DNA of 64,000 nt, taken from assembly GCF_001187505.1 (NCBI RefSeq), contig NZ_CP012150.1, positions 5,242,048 to 5,306,047 on the forward strand, in the 5' to 3' direction. The notes under the pieces were generated by a model that was given only the letters and a program-made list of their open reading frames with translations, ran no database searches and was not told where the DNA came from. Origin of the DNA: Mycolicibacterium goodii (GTDB lineage Bacteria; Actinomycetota; Actinomycetes; Mycobacteriales; Mycobacteriaceae). Shown in pieces: positions 42,903 to 51,678 of this stretch. Within the stretch, counting starts at the first letter, position 1, and every line of letters begins with the position of its first letter. A program made the translations under genes and the position numbers.

Positions 42903-43780
42903 CGGGACGCCGCCGCATCGGCCCGGTGCGCGCAGGCGTCGGTGTCGCTGCAGCACCAGACCGGTTCTCCGGCGGGGCCGTCGGTGGGCACCCGGTAGGA
43001 CGAGTCGCTGCCGCACCGGTGGCATGCGGCGGGCGCGGTCTCGGGCTCCAGATCGATGTCGTCGAATGCCAACGGCTGCACCGACGTGTACGGCGGCAGT
43101 GCGGTCAGCCGGGCCCGTCGTCCCGCGCCCATCAGGATCGGGTGCGGGCGCCGGTTCAGCCGCAGCACGTCGTATCGAGGGATGGGGCTGGGGCTCATCA
43201 ACCGGACACCGTCGACCAGCACCGGGTGGTCGGCACCCGTGCGCGGTCCGCCCAGGCGGGCCTGGTCGTCGTAGAGGTCCAGCCAGGCCGGGGTGTAGTC
43301 ACGTTCGGCGTGGCACCGCAGTGCGGCGAGGTCGTCGGGCACCACGCGCCGCAGCGGCTCCGGGTGCGGAACCTGCAGTACCAGAACCTGATCGGGGCGC
43401 AGTGCGATCTCGGGGATCCGGTGCCTGCTCTGGATGATGGTGGCCGCCGAGGTGCTCGTGGTCGCCGCGCACCCGGCCGAGGTGCTGATCAGGTTCCGCA
43501 TGCCCACGGCGTTGACCGACATGTCGTCGCCCTGGTCGATCACCTTGACGGTGTCGCCGGGACCCACGAGCGACAACGTCACCTGCAGTCCGCCGCTGCC
43601 CCATCCGCGGGCCACCGGCATCTCGCGTGAGGCGAACGGCACCTGCCATCCGGGGATCGCGAGTGCTTTGAGGATCGCGCGCCGCACATTGCGTTTGGTG
43701 TCCTCGTCGAGGTAGGCGTACGCCTCGCGTCTGCCGTGCTCGGCGGCGAGGGCGGCCACCGTCGGCGGCTCGGTGGTCAT
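42899..43780 (-). CDS. phnJ: Alpha-D-ribose 1-methylphosphonate 5-phosphate C-P lyase
   Basis: The radical-SAM enzyme that breaks the C-P bond. The 293-residue protein ends with the Cys set of the family: Cys253-x2-Cys256, then CCSDTDAC with Cys276/277 and Cys283. In E. coli three of these Cys bind the [4Fe-4S] cluster and the last forms the thiyl radical. The GWGSGGLQ and QGDDMSVNAVG motifs are also present. Overlaps of 4 bases with phnI and phnK. Confidence 0.95.
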   Translation of the reverse strand: MTTEPPTVAALAAEHGRREAYAYLDEDTKRNVRRAILKALAIPGWQVPFASREMPVARGWGSGGLQVTLSLVGPGDTVKVIDQGDDMSVNAVGMRNLISTSAGCAATTSTSAATIIQSRHRIPEIALRPDQVLVLQVPHPEPLRRVVPDDLAALRCHAERDYTPAWLDLYDDQARLGGPRTGADHPVLVDGVRLMSPSPIPRYDVLRLNRRPHPILMGAGRRARLTALPPYTSVQPLAFDDIDLEPETAPAACHRCGSDSSYRVPTDGPAGEPVWCCSDTDACAHRADAAASR

Positions 43781-44793
43781 GGCTGCTCCTTGGCTGCGGC
43801 TTGGGAGAGGTAGGCGGTGAACCCCGCGTAGTGCGGCAATCTGAGGTGCTCGACGAACCCGTTGGTGGCCGGACCGTCGGTGGCGGCGATGATGGTCTGT
43901 TCGTCGAGGGTCAACGGTTCGGCCAGGTCCCCGTCCGCCAGGATTGCGGCATCCAACAGTGCCAGTGCGATCGCGCGCCGTTCGACGGTGCCGACGGTGG
44001 CTCCCCAGCCGACGGCCAGTCCTGGGCGCCCGTCGACGTCGGCGTCGAGCACCACCTCGACCTCGGTGATCGGCACCTCCGCGACCGCGATGGGGTTTCC
44101 GCTGCGCGGGTGTGGAATCCGCACCGTCGCCACCGCCGCGGTGAGTTCGACCAGTACCGCCTCCTGCCTGCGTCCGAGGATCATCGCGGCGAGGGAGACC
44201 AGTGCGCCGGTCTCGCCACGGGCGAGGATGGCCAACCGATTGGCACGGCTGTGCGGCGGCACCAGCACCGCACGTGCCGGGTCGTCGCCCGCGCCGGACT
44301 GCGGTGGCGCGGCCATCGGCGCACCGTCGATCAGATCCCGTACCCGCGGCGTGTCCGAGCGGCGCGGGGTGTCCGGCGCGGCGACCTCGGGCCCCGACGG
44401 GTGCACGTCGTCGGCTCGGCCCGCGACCGGCCGATCGTCCCAGACCAGTTGGCGCGACATGAGTTCCGGTGCGAACCCCAGCCACTGACCGCCGGGGATC
44501 TGCGGGTAGGCCGAGGACAACCTGCGGGTCAGCACGACGTCGTGGTCGCGCACCGCAAGTGCCTCCACGTGTGGTTGCGTGGCGGCCCAGACCCGCAGGA
44601 TCGAGACGGCATGGGCCGGGTCGCCGTGCGCCTGGTCCAGCGCCCGCCGGGCGGCCGCGGGTTCCCACAGTCCGGCCTCGGCACAGATCTGTTCCTCCAA
44701 CAGGGTGGTGTCGACCTCGGTGCCGGGCCGCGCCGGGCGGGCGAGCGACCGCGCGGCGTCGAGCGCGTCGCTCTCGTGCATGCTCGCGTACAT
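43777..44793 (-). CDS. phnI: C-P lyase nucleosidase subunit PhnI
   Basis: PhnI with G, H and L joins the phosphonate to ribose triphosphate by displacing adenine from ATP. The 338-residue protein starts MYASMHESDALDAAR, close to the family start MYVAVKGGEKAIDAA, and has RRLSSAYPQIPGGQWLG and the C-terminal FVEHLRLPHYAGF. I chose ATG 44793, which overlaps the phnH stop by one base, over an upstream start that would extend into phnH. Confidence 0.93.
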   Translation of the reverse strand: MYASMHESDALDAARSLARPARPGTEVDTTLLEEQICAEAGLWEPAAARRALDQAHGDPAHAVSILRVWAATQPHVEALAVRDHDVVLTRRLSSAYPQIPGGQWLGFAPELMSRQLVWDDRPVAGRADDVHPSGPEVAAPDTPRRSDTPRVRDLIDGAPMAAPPQSGAGDDPARAVLVPPHSRANRLAILARGETGALVSLAAMILGRRQEAVLVELTAAVATVRIPHPRSGNPIAVAEVPITEVEVVLDADVDGRPGLAVGWGATVGTVERRAIALALLDAAILADGDLAEPLTLDEQTIIAATDGPATNGFVEHLRLPHYAGFTAYLSQAAAKEQP

Positions 44794-45355
44794 CAGCCCA
44801 CCTCGTGGATCGAGACGCTGCGCGGCAGCCCGATCAGGCATTCCGCGGTGGCGATGAACACGTCCACACCGGTGGGCGGGGCCGCGTTGGCGGCCGCGAG
44901 AGCATGTGTCGCGATGCTGTCGAGCGGCAGCTGAACCGTTGTCGGCGAGGCCAATCCGGGACCCGACACGGACACCGGGCGCAGCTGCCCGGTGGTCGCG
45001 ATCACCAGCGTCGCTCCCGCCTCGGGCACCCGCCGGGTTCCGCGCCGGGCCTGGGTGATCGCCGTGGCGGCAGGCCCGTGCACCAGCACCCAGTCGGCGG
45101 TCTCCGGCGCACCCCGCCCGGCCCCCGTCGCCGCCGAGACCATGGCGGCGGTGCGCTCGGCGGCCGCACCGCCGCAGCGGCCGAGTGTCAGGCCGCGGTC
45201 GAGCATGGCCAGCAGCACCGCGGCCGCGCGGTCGAGCTCCGGGTGCCGGACCGCCCTGGTGCGGTGGGGCACCGAACCGGTGTGCCGGGTGCGCACAACG
45301 CCCGCATGCACGCCAGGAACGTGGTGCGGCTGTCGTGGACGGTGTCCCATCTCAT
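44793..45355 (-). pseudogene. phnH: C-P lyase subunit PhnH, interrupted by a 1-base frameshift
   Basis: The true N-terminus is in the frame starting at ATG 45355, which overlaps the phnG stop (ATGA). It reads WDTVHDSRTTFLACMRALC then APGTPV, a good match to PhnH. The rest (HPELDRAAAVLLAMLDRG to ECLIGLPRSVSIHEVG) lies in another frame. One base is missing near 45255-45285, in a run of C and G. Apart from this the gene is complete and its neighbours are intact, so a sequencing error or recent mutation is likely. Reading from 45350 instead gives an N-terminus without homology. Confidence 0.82.
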
Positions 45356-45771
45356 GGCTGCTCCATCCGCGTCATCGCAACCGTGTTGGCGCGTTCTCGG
45401 TCACGGGCGGCTTTGTCCTGCCTGCTTTTCCGGTACAGCTCGTCGACCCGCCCGGCGAGGCTGCCCTGGCGTGCGGCTTCGGCGTCGCAGATGGCCGCGG
45501 CCACCGCACCGGTCGGGTCGTATCCGGCGCGCACACCGTCACCGCGGACACCGCCGAGTTCGACGGTGCAGCGGGTGAGCGCGACGTGTCCGAGCACCAC
45601 CGTGGTGTCGCCGGGGCCGGGCACGGGCACGCGCACCGGCGCACTCACCGATTCGGGTCCGGCGATCACCGCGACCGCGACTCCGGCGCAGGCCAGGATC
45701 TGGTCGGCGAGCTGTTCGAGCGTGTCGCCGCAGGCCGACGCGAGCGCCTCCATCCTTGCCTCGGGCGTCAT
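45352..45771 (-). CDS. phnG: C-P lyase subunit PhnG
   Basis: The 139-residue small subunit of the PhnGHIJ core has the family pattern LGHVALTRCTVEL (about residues 60-72) and the AVAAAICDAEAARQG helix. The usual PETGLVM motif is weak (GPESVSAPVRVP). It overlaps the GntR gene and phnH by 4 bases each. Confidence 0.9.
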   Translation of the reverse strand: MTPEARMEALASACGDTLEQLADQILACAGVAVAVIAGPESVSAPVRVPVPGPGDTTVVLGHVALTRCTVELGGVRGDGVRAGYDPTGAVAAAICDAEAARQGSLAGRVDELYRKSRQDKAARDRERANTVAMTRMEQP

Positions 45772-46514
45772 GTGAGGTCCACCGTGAACTGGACGTGGTC
45801 CCCGCGGAACCGGTGTTGCACGGCGGCGACCGGACGGTCGCCCTGGTCGACGTTGAGGCCGCGCATCTCCAGGATCGCCGCGCCGATCCTGAGCTGAAGT
45901 TGTTCTGCCTCAGCCGGTTCGGCGAGGCTCGCGACGAAGGTCCGCGACGCGCGTTGCATCCGGACCCCGTAGTGCTCGTCCAGGTGATCGAACAGTGAGG
46001 TGTCACCGGCCCAGCGATCGGGCACGTCGGGGAACCGCTCGAGCGGGATCGTGGTCGCCGACACGGTCCAGGGTTCGTCGTCGACGAACCGCAGGGTGCG
46101 GCACACGAACAGCGGACCGGTGGTGCGCAGGTCCGCTGCCGGGCCGGATGCCCGCCCGCCGGTGACGATCTCGGTGTCCAGCACCCGCACCGCGACCCGG
46201 TGGCCGAGTTCACGCATGGTGCGGGTGAAGCTGGCGTCGCGTCCGGCCGACATGTCGTAACGCAACCTCGGTGTCGCGACGAAGGACCCCTTGCCGCGCA
46301 CGGTGTCGATCAGACCGCGCTGGCTGAGTTCGTCGAGCGCGCGGCGGACGGTGAGGCGGTTGACCTCGAACTCCCTGGAGAGCTCGGCTTCGCTGGGCAG
46401 TTTGTCGCCCGGTTTCGCCTGCGCGGCAAGCCGGGTCGCCAGCAGATCGCTGAGTTGCCGGTACAGCGGCTGCCCGGCGTATCGGTTGATGGTGTCGGCA
46501 TGTCCGGTCGTCAC
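45768..46514 (-). CDS. phnF: PhnF-like GntR/HutC regulator of the phosphonate operon
   Basis: The 248-residue protein has a winged helix (LPSEAELSREFEVNRLTVRRAL, about residues 40-61) and a UTRA effector domain ending in AVQHRFRGDHVQFTVDL. It lies inside the operon between phnE and phnG, with 4-base overlaps at both ends, so it controls its own expression. The GTCTAGAC-type palindrome upstream of phnD is its probable operator. The start is GTG. Confidence 0.9.
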   Translation of the reverse strand: MTTGHADTINRYAGQPLYRQLSDLLATRLAAQAKPGDKLPSEAELSREFEVNRLTVRRALDELSQRGLIDTVRGKGSFVATPRLRYDMSAGRDASFTRTMRELGHRVAVRVLDTEIVTGGRASGPAADLRTTGPLFVCRTLRFVDDEPWTVSATTIPLERFPDVPDRWAGDTSLFDHLDEHYGVRMQRASRTFVASLAEPAEAEQLQLRIGAAILEMRGLNVDQGDRPVAAVQHRFRGDHVQFTVDLT

Positions 46515-47344
46515 CGGCCACCTCCCAGTACCCGTCGGCGGATCTCCGCCGAGATCCGTTCGAAGAGCACCACCACGGCGAGGATGGCCAGGATGATGGT
46601 GGCGGCCTCGTCGTAGCGCAGCAGGGTCATCGAGGTGGCCAGTTCGATCCCGATGCCACCGGCGCCCACCAGACCAAGCACCACCGAGGACCGCGCCGAG
46701 GATTCCAGGGCGAACATCGAAGTCGTCACGAACGACGGCATGCAGGCCGGAAGCACACCTCCCACAAGGATTCCCGAACGCGGCGCCCCGAGCGCACGCA
46801 GGCCCTCGATCCGGCCGGGATCCAGGTCCTCGATGCTCTCGGCGAAGAATCGACCGCAGAAGCCCATCACGTCCACGGCGATCGCCAGCACGCCGGCCTC
46901 AGGACCCAGCCCCACCGCGATCACGAAGATCAGCCCCCACACCAGATCCGGGATGGTGCGGCAGATGGTGATGACACCGCGGCTCAGCGCGTACAGCACC
47001 CGGTGCGGGGTGACGTTGCGGGCCGCCAGCACGGCCAGCGGCACACTGAGGACGACCCCGATGAGGGTGCCCAGCAGGGCCATCTCGACCGTCACCAGCA
47101 GGGCCTTGAGGATCGGGCCGAGGCGGTGGGTGTCGGGCGGCACGGCGTCGGCGAGGAAATCGCCGAGGCGGAACACGCCCTGGGCCAACGAGTCCGGGCG
47201 CACGGTCGCGCCCTGGGTCCACCCGTGCGCCAGCAGACCGCCCACCACGAGCACGATGACCAGCGTCATCCAGTTCGGCCGGCGCAGGCGTGGTGGCGCG
47301 CCCGCGGATCCGGTGACCGTCCCGGGACTCACGCCGGGGCTCAC
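46511..47344 (-). CDS. phnE: Phosphonate ABC transporter permease
   Basis: This 277-residue membrane protein has about six helices and the BPD permease loop LRALGAPRSGILVGGVLPACMP. Also present are CRTIPDLVWGLIF and LVGAGGIGIEL, which are typical of PhnE. GTG start; overlaps phnC and the phnF-like gene by 4 bases each. Confidence 0.93.
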   Translation of the reverse strand: MSPGVSPGTVTGSAGAPPRLRRPNWMTLVIVLVVGGLLAHGWTQGATVRPDSLAQGVFRLGDFLADAVPPDTHRLGPILKALLVTVEMALLGTLIGVVLSVPLAVLAARNVTPHRVLYALSRGVITICRTIPDLVWGLIFVIAVGLGPEAGVLAIAVDVMGFCGRFFAESIEDLDPGRIEGLRALGAPRSGILVGGVLPACMPSFVTTSMFALESSARSSVVLGLVGAGGIGIELATSMTLLRYDEAATIILAILAVVVLFERISAEIRRRVLGGGR

Positions 47345-48144
47345 GTTGCGTCCCCGGCGAACACCGAAGCGAGCCGGCCCGCGTCGCAGTCGGCGGCCGC
47401 GCGGTCGAACACCACCGCGCCGTCGCGCAGCCCGACGACGCGGTCAGCGTAGCGCAGCGCCAGGTCGAGCTGGTGCAGCGCCATCACGACCGTGACGTCG
47501 CGTTCGGCGGCGATGTCACACATCAAATCCAGCACCGTGGTGGCCGAGACCGGGTCCAGACTGGCCACCGGCTCGTCGGCGAGGATCACGCTGGGTCGCT
47601 GCATCATCATCCGGCCGATGGCCACACGTTGCTGCTGCCCACCCGAGAGGGTGTCCACCCGGCGGTCGGCGAATGCCGCCAGCCCCACCCGTTCCAGGCT
47701 TTCCATCGCCTCACGACGGACCGCCGCGGGGCTGGTGACCGGCCACGCACAGCGTGTCCCGTACCGGCCCATCGCGCCGTGGACGACATTGTGGAACGCC
47801 GTGAGGCGGGGAATCAGATGGAACCGCTGGAACACGAACCCGACGTCGCGCCGGATGCCGCGCAAGTTGCGGCGCGAGGCCGCCGTCACGTCGGCGCCTT
47901 CGATCGCGACGGTCCCGCCGGTGGGTTCGACGAGCCGGACCAGACACCGCAGCAGCGTCGACTTCCCGGCCCCGTTGGTGCCGATCAACGCGACCTTCTC
48001 GCCCTGCCGCACGCTCAAGCGGACACCGTCGAGCGCGTGGGTTCCGTTGCGTCCGTACCGGACCCGCAGGTCCTCGACCGCGATCGCGGGAGTGGCGCCG
48101 GTGTGGGTGCGGTCCGTTTCGGTCAACCGCGGGTGCGTCACCAT
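47341..48144 (-). CDS. phnC: Phosphonate ABC transporter ATP-binding protein
   Basis: This 267-residue ATPase has Walker A GTNGAGKST, Q-loop FVFQRFHLI, signature LSGGQQQRVAIGR and Walker B VILADEPVASLDP, all typical of PhnC. I chose ATG 48144, which overlaps the phnD stop by 1 base; the open frame further upstream is a shadow of phnD. Confidence 0.94.
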   Translation of the reverse strand: MVTHPRLTETDRTHTGATPAIAVEDLRVRYGRNGTHALDGVRLSVRQGEKVALIGTNGAGKSTLLRCLVRLVEPTGGTVAIEGADVTAASRRNLRGIRRDVGFVFQRFHLIPRLTAFHNVVHGAMGRYGTRCAWPVTSPAAVRREAMESLERVGLAAFADRRVDTLSGGQQQRVAIGRMMMQRPSVILADEPVASLDPVSATTVLDLMCDIAAERDVTVVMALHQLDLALRYADRVVGLRDGAVVFDRAAADCDAGRLASVFAGDAT

Positions 48145-49046
48145 CAGTTGCCCAGGAACTGCGAGAAGTCGTCGACGCCGACGGCCTGATACATCGACCG
48201 CACCCGGTCGTAGTCGGCATCGGTGACGTCCACCAACTTGGCGTTGGCGAACTTGGCGTTGTCCTTGCCCTCCAGCATTGCGTCGAGCAGTTCGTCGAAG
48301 TGCTCGCGGAAGGTCGTCTGGATGGTGGCGACGGTGCCCGCATCCAGGCCTTCCCGACCGACCAGCAGGTCCGGCGGCAGGATCGGGCCCTCGGCGAGCA
48401 GGCGGTAGTCCTCGGGGTTGTCCTCGGCCATGAACTCCTCGTAGTCGTGGCAGCCGATTCCGACCGCGGCGACGTCGCCGCGCTTGAGCGCGGCGTGCAC
48501 CGCGTCGCCGACGGTCAGCACCTCGACTTCGGTGGTCGGGTCGAGCCCGGCATCCTTGAGCATCTGGGACGGCCCGAGATGACCGCTGGTGGAACCGATG
48601 TCGGACATCGCCACCTTCTGGCCGCGCAGCTGGTCCAGGTTGGTCACGGCACTGTCGGCCCTGGTGTAGATGCACGAGTGGTAGCCGTCGCGCTCGATCG
48701 CCACGATGGGTTGCGCGCCGGTGCGCTCGTGGATCACGACATACTCGGCGGGCCCGGTGAACACCACATCGACGCGGTCGGCCGCGAGCGCGGCGGCCGC
48801 CGCGGTGCGATCGTTGACGGCGAAGAACTCGACGTCGAGGCCGGAGTTCTTCTCGAAGGCCTCCTCGAAGGCCCCGTACTCGCGCTGCAGTTCCTCCAGC
48901 CCCTGCAGATCGGTCACGGCGAGCCGGACGGTGTCCGGCCGGCTCTCGTCAGAGGAATTCTCGCCGCAGCCGACCAGCACGGCGGCTGCGGACAGCAACG
49001 CGACTGCCCCGGTGACAATCCTGCGTCCGGACATCGGATTTCCCAT
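48144..49046 (-). CDS. phnD: Phosphonate-binding lipoprotein
   Basis: The 300-residue receptor of the importer has a signal peptide ending with the lipobox VLVGC, then VRLAVTDLQGLEELQREYG, DVVFTGPAEYVVI and VAMSDIGSTSGHLGPSQML of the PhnD family. The start could be ATG 49046 or ATG 49034, and both give a valid lipoprotein signal. It is the first gene of phnDCE-F-GHIJKLM. Confidence 0.92.
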   Translation of the reverse strand: MGNPMSGRRIVTGAVALLSAAAVLVGCGENSSDESRPDTVRLAVTDLQGLEELQREYGAFEEAFEKNSGLDVEFFAVNDRTAAAAALAADRVDVVFTGPAEYVVIHERTGAQPIVAIERDGYHSCIYTRADSAVTNLDQLRGQKVAMSDIGSTSGHLGPSQMLKDAGLDPTTEVEVLTVGDAVHAALKRGDVAAVGIGCHDYEEFMAEDNPEDYRLLAEGPILPPDLLVGREGLDAGTVATIQTTFREHFDELLDAMLEGKDNAKFANAKLVDVTDADYDRVRSMYQAVGVDDFSQFLGN

Positions 49047-49069
49047 CTTTCGGCTCTGGTGGCGCTCGG

Positions 49070-49087
49070 TGTCTACATGTCTAGACA
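49070..49087. promoter_or_regulatory. GntR/HutC-type operator upstream of phnD
   Basis: TGTCTAGACA (49078-49087) is a perfect palindrome that fits the GT-N-TA-N-AC pattern of HutC/PhnF regulators. A half-site TGTCTAC (49070-49076) stands directly beside it. It lies 24-41 bases before the phnD start, where bound repressor would block transcription. Confidence 0.65.
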
Positions 49088-49161
49088 GCGACTCCGAACT
49101 GCGGGTGAACGACAATCGACGCGTGCCGCAACGTCTTACGGACAGCTGTGGTGGCCCGGTG

Positions 49162-49719
49162 TCAGAGCGTGAACTCGTCGAAGCGCACGACGCGGTGGTC
49201 GGCGCTGTTCAAATCGACATACCAGCTCGTGACGGTGCCTCTACCGGTGTGCAGCGCGTGGAAGACGACGAGGTTGCCGTCGGCCACGAAGGGCTGCGGC
49301 CTGCCGGCCTCGTCACACCGCGGCGCCAGGATCGGCAGCACCGGCGGCAGTCCACCCGGATTGCCTTGCCGCACCACATCTTCGGTGTTCCACGGCGCGG
49401 ACGGCGCGGGCCTGGTCCTGCCGGAGCGCGGATGGAAGGCACCGAAGCTGTTGCCCGTGTTCGAGCCCTCCAGGTAGTGCACACCGGCCGGGGAGACGAA
49501 TCGGTTCCACAGGTGGTTGTGCCCGCTGTAGACGAGGTCGACGCCGGCCTCTTCCAGCAGCGGGACCACGTCACGCAGCAGGATGTTGTCGGCAGCGGGA
49601 TAGTCATATCGGATGCCGACGAGCGCGCCGCCGCCGTCGTACTCGGCCGTGGCCGCCGGATGGGTGAAGTGCGGCATCGTCGGCCCTCCGGCAGCGGTGT
49701 GTCCGGGATGCCAACTCAA
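49162..49719 (-). pseudogene. C-terminal fragment of a calcineurin-like metallophosphoesterase
   Basis: About 185 residues are open, with TLSWHPGHTA (metal-site-like His) and the late motif VDLVYSGHNHLWNRF, a GHNH metal motif of metallophosphoesterases. The N-terminal part with the DxH and GDxx motifs is missing. The open frame begins at an in-frame stop within the end of the neighbouring peptidase gene, and only a TTG could start it. It is best read as a 5'-truncated remnant, cut at the boundary with the peptidase gene. Confidence 0.65.
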
Positions 49720-49739
49720 GGTGACGACCGGGCGAACCG

Positions 49740-50765
49740 TCAGGAGGTGACCTCATCGATCACGGTGTGCACGAACCGCATCTTCTCCAGCACCGCGGGC
49801 GGCAGCACGAACGGGTAGAGATCGTCGTGCCCCATCGACCGGTTGACCATGTTCAGTGACCACGCCAGCGGCAGCCACAACTCGATGATGGTGTCGAACG
49901 CGCTGGGCCCGAGGGCGCGGCGTTCGAAAGTCGCTCCGGCCGGGGCGAACCCGAACGCCGCGGCGGTGTCGAGGGTGTCGCGGATGTGCAGATAGTGCGC
50001 GAACGTCTCGGCCCAGTCCTCGGCCGCGTGCATGGTGGCGTAGGAGGACACGTAGTCGTCCTCCCAGCCGTCCGGCGGTCCGTCCTGATAGTGGCGGTCC
50101 AGCGCGGCCTGATAGTCGGCGTCGGGATCGCCGAACAGTTCGGTGAACTTCGCGGTGTAGTCGGACGACGGCGCCACCAGGCGGTAGAAGTAGTAGTGCC
50201 CGATCTCGTGGCGGAAGTGCCCGAGCAGCGTGCGGTACGGCTCGTCCATCGCGATGCGCAGCTGCTCGCGGTGCACGTCGTCGCCTTCGGCGAGATCCAG
50301 TGTGATGACGCCGTTCTCGTGACCGGTGAACACCTTGTCGAACTCGCTGGAGAGCAGATCGAACGCCAGCCCGTAGTCCGGGTCCTCGGCGCGGCTGACG
50401 ATCGGCAGCTTGAGTTCGTGCAGTTCGACGATCAGGCGGCGCTTGGCGCGCTCGGCGACCGCGAACGCCGCCATGGCCTTGGTGTCGCTGTCGGCGGGGC
50501 GGGTCCGGGTCAGCGCGCACGACTCGCAGAGTTCGTCGCCGTCGCCGATGCGCACCAGCCAGTTGCATTCGGCGGCATAGAGATTGGCGCACAGCTTGTA
50601 CTTCTGTTCGTCCACCGCGCCCGCGTGGTCGCTCTGCTCGCTCTCGGCGATCACCAGCAACGCCATGTCGCTCAACGAGAATCCGAGGGCGCTGCCGCAG
50701 GACAGGCACAGCGAGTTCTCGAATGCCAGCCGCTGACCGCAGTTCGGGCAGGTGAAGTCACGCAT
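49740..50765 (-). CDS. Zinc-ribbon zinc metallopeptidase (Peptidase_Mx type)
   Basis: This 341-residue protein has an N-terminal zinc ribbon (CPNCGQRLAFENSLCLSCG, residues 5-23), more Cys pairs near 60-85 and the protease motif HEIGHYYF at about residue 181. Glu and Asp residues for a third zinc ligand lie in the AEDWAETFAHYLH helix. Family members are found beside ATP-grasp/Alpha-E/transglutaminase genes. It overlaps the transglutaminase gene by 8 bases, so it is last in that operon. I chose ATG 50765 (MRDFTCPNCG). Its substrate may be the product of the operon's ligases, which is inference. Confidence 0.82.
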   Translation of the reverse strand: MRDFTCPNCGQRLAFENSLCLSCGSALGFSLSDMALLVIAESEQSDHAGAVDEQKYKLCANLYAAECNWLVRIGDGDELCESCALTRTRPADSDTKAMAAFAVAERAKRRLIVELHELKLPIVSRAEDPDYGLAFDLLSSEFDKVFTGHENGVITLDLAEGDDVHREQLRIAMDEPYRTLLGHFRHEIGHYYFYRLVAPSSDYTAKFTELFGDPDADYQAALDRHYQDGPPDGWEDDYVSSYATMHAAEDWAETFAHYLHIRDTLDTAAAFGFAPAGATFERRALGPSAFDTIIELWLPLAWSLNMVNRSMGHDDLYPFVLPPAVLEKMRFVHTVIDEVTS

Positions 50766-51678
50766 GCAGCAAACCCCCTTCGCACGGCGCCACGTCGACC
50801 GATACCTCGATGACACTACTCTCCGAGTCGGTGTAGATGATGCCCCGCAACGGTGGCACATCGGCGTAGTCGCGGCCGAAACCCGCGACGATGTACCGCT
50901 CGTCGACCATCTGGTCGTTGGTGGGGTCCAGCCCCAGCCAGGTGTCCTGCGGGGTCCACACCGACGCCCAGGCGTGGGTCGCGTCGGCGCCGATCATGCG
51001 TTGCCTGCCCGGCGGCGGGTCGGTGGCGAGATAGCCCGACACGTAACTCGCGGCGAGCCCGTTGGCGCGCAGGCACGCGATCGCCAACCGCGCGAAGTCC
51101 TGACAGACCCCCTCCCGCGCCGCGAGCACCTCGGCGACCTGCGTGGAGATCGTCGTGGAACCCGACCGGTAGGTGAAATCGGTGTAGATGCGGTGGGTCA
51201 GGTCACCCAGCACCTCGATGAGCGGACGGCCCGGCACGAAACTGGGGGCCGCGTACTCGCGGACAGCTTCGGTGATCTCCGGGGGCTGCAGATCGAGGGT
51301 GAACTCCGCGGCCAGGGCCGCCTCGCCACCGAGCGGACGCGCCAGTTCCCACGGCGCCTTCGCCGAGCGGCCGGTGTAGTGCACGGGCGCGGGCGGATCG
51401 ACCTCGACCACCGAATGGCTCGTGATGCTGAGCATCCGGTGCGGCGTGGTCACATGGAAGTACGAGCTGATGTTGCCGTAGATGTCGCGGCTCGTCGAGC
51501 TGTCGGCGGCCTCGGGTTCGATGAGCAGTTCGTGCGACAGGCGGCGCTGCCGGTCGAGTTCGCGCGGTGTGAGGAACCCGCGCCCGTAGGAACTCGAGAC
51601 GACATCGGAGTACCGGTACACGGTCCGGTGTGTGATCTCGTAGCGGCGGGTGCCCCCGCCGTCGGACGCGGCGGTCAC
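50758..51678 (-). CDS. Transglutaminase-like cysteine protease/transferase
   Basis: The 306-residue protein has an N-terminal beta domain (bacterial transglutaminase-like N) and a papain-fold core. The triad is Cys in EGVCQDFARL (about residue 191), His in THAWASVW (about 234) and Asp in LDPTND (about 249). It starts at GTG 51678, overlapping the ATP-grasp gene stop (GTGA). It resembles Rv2409c-type proteins that accompany ATP-grasp and Alpha-E genes. Confidence 0.88.
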   Translation of the reverse strand: MTAASDGGGTRRYEITHRTVYRYSDVVSSSYGRGFLTPRELDRQRRLSHELLIEPEAADSSTSRDIYGNISSYFHVTTPHRMLSITSHSVVEVDPPAPVHYTGRSAKAPWELARPLGGEAALAAEFTLDLQPPEITEAVREYAAPSFVPGRPLIEVLGDLTHRIYTDFTYRSGSTTISTQVAEVLAAREGVCQDFARLAIACLRANGLAASYVSGYLATDPPPGRQRMIGADATHAWASVWTPQDTWLGLDPTNDQMVDERYIVAGFGRDYADVPPLRGIIYTDSESSVIEVSVDVAPCEGGLLHA

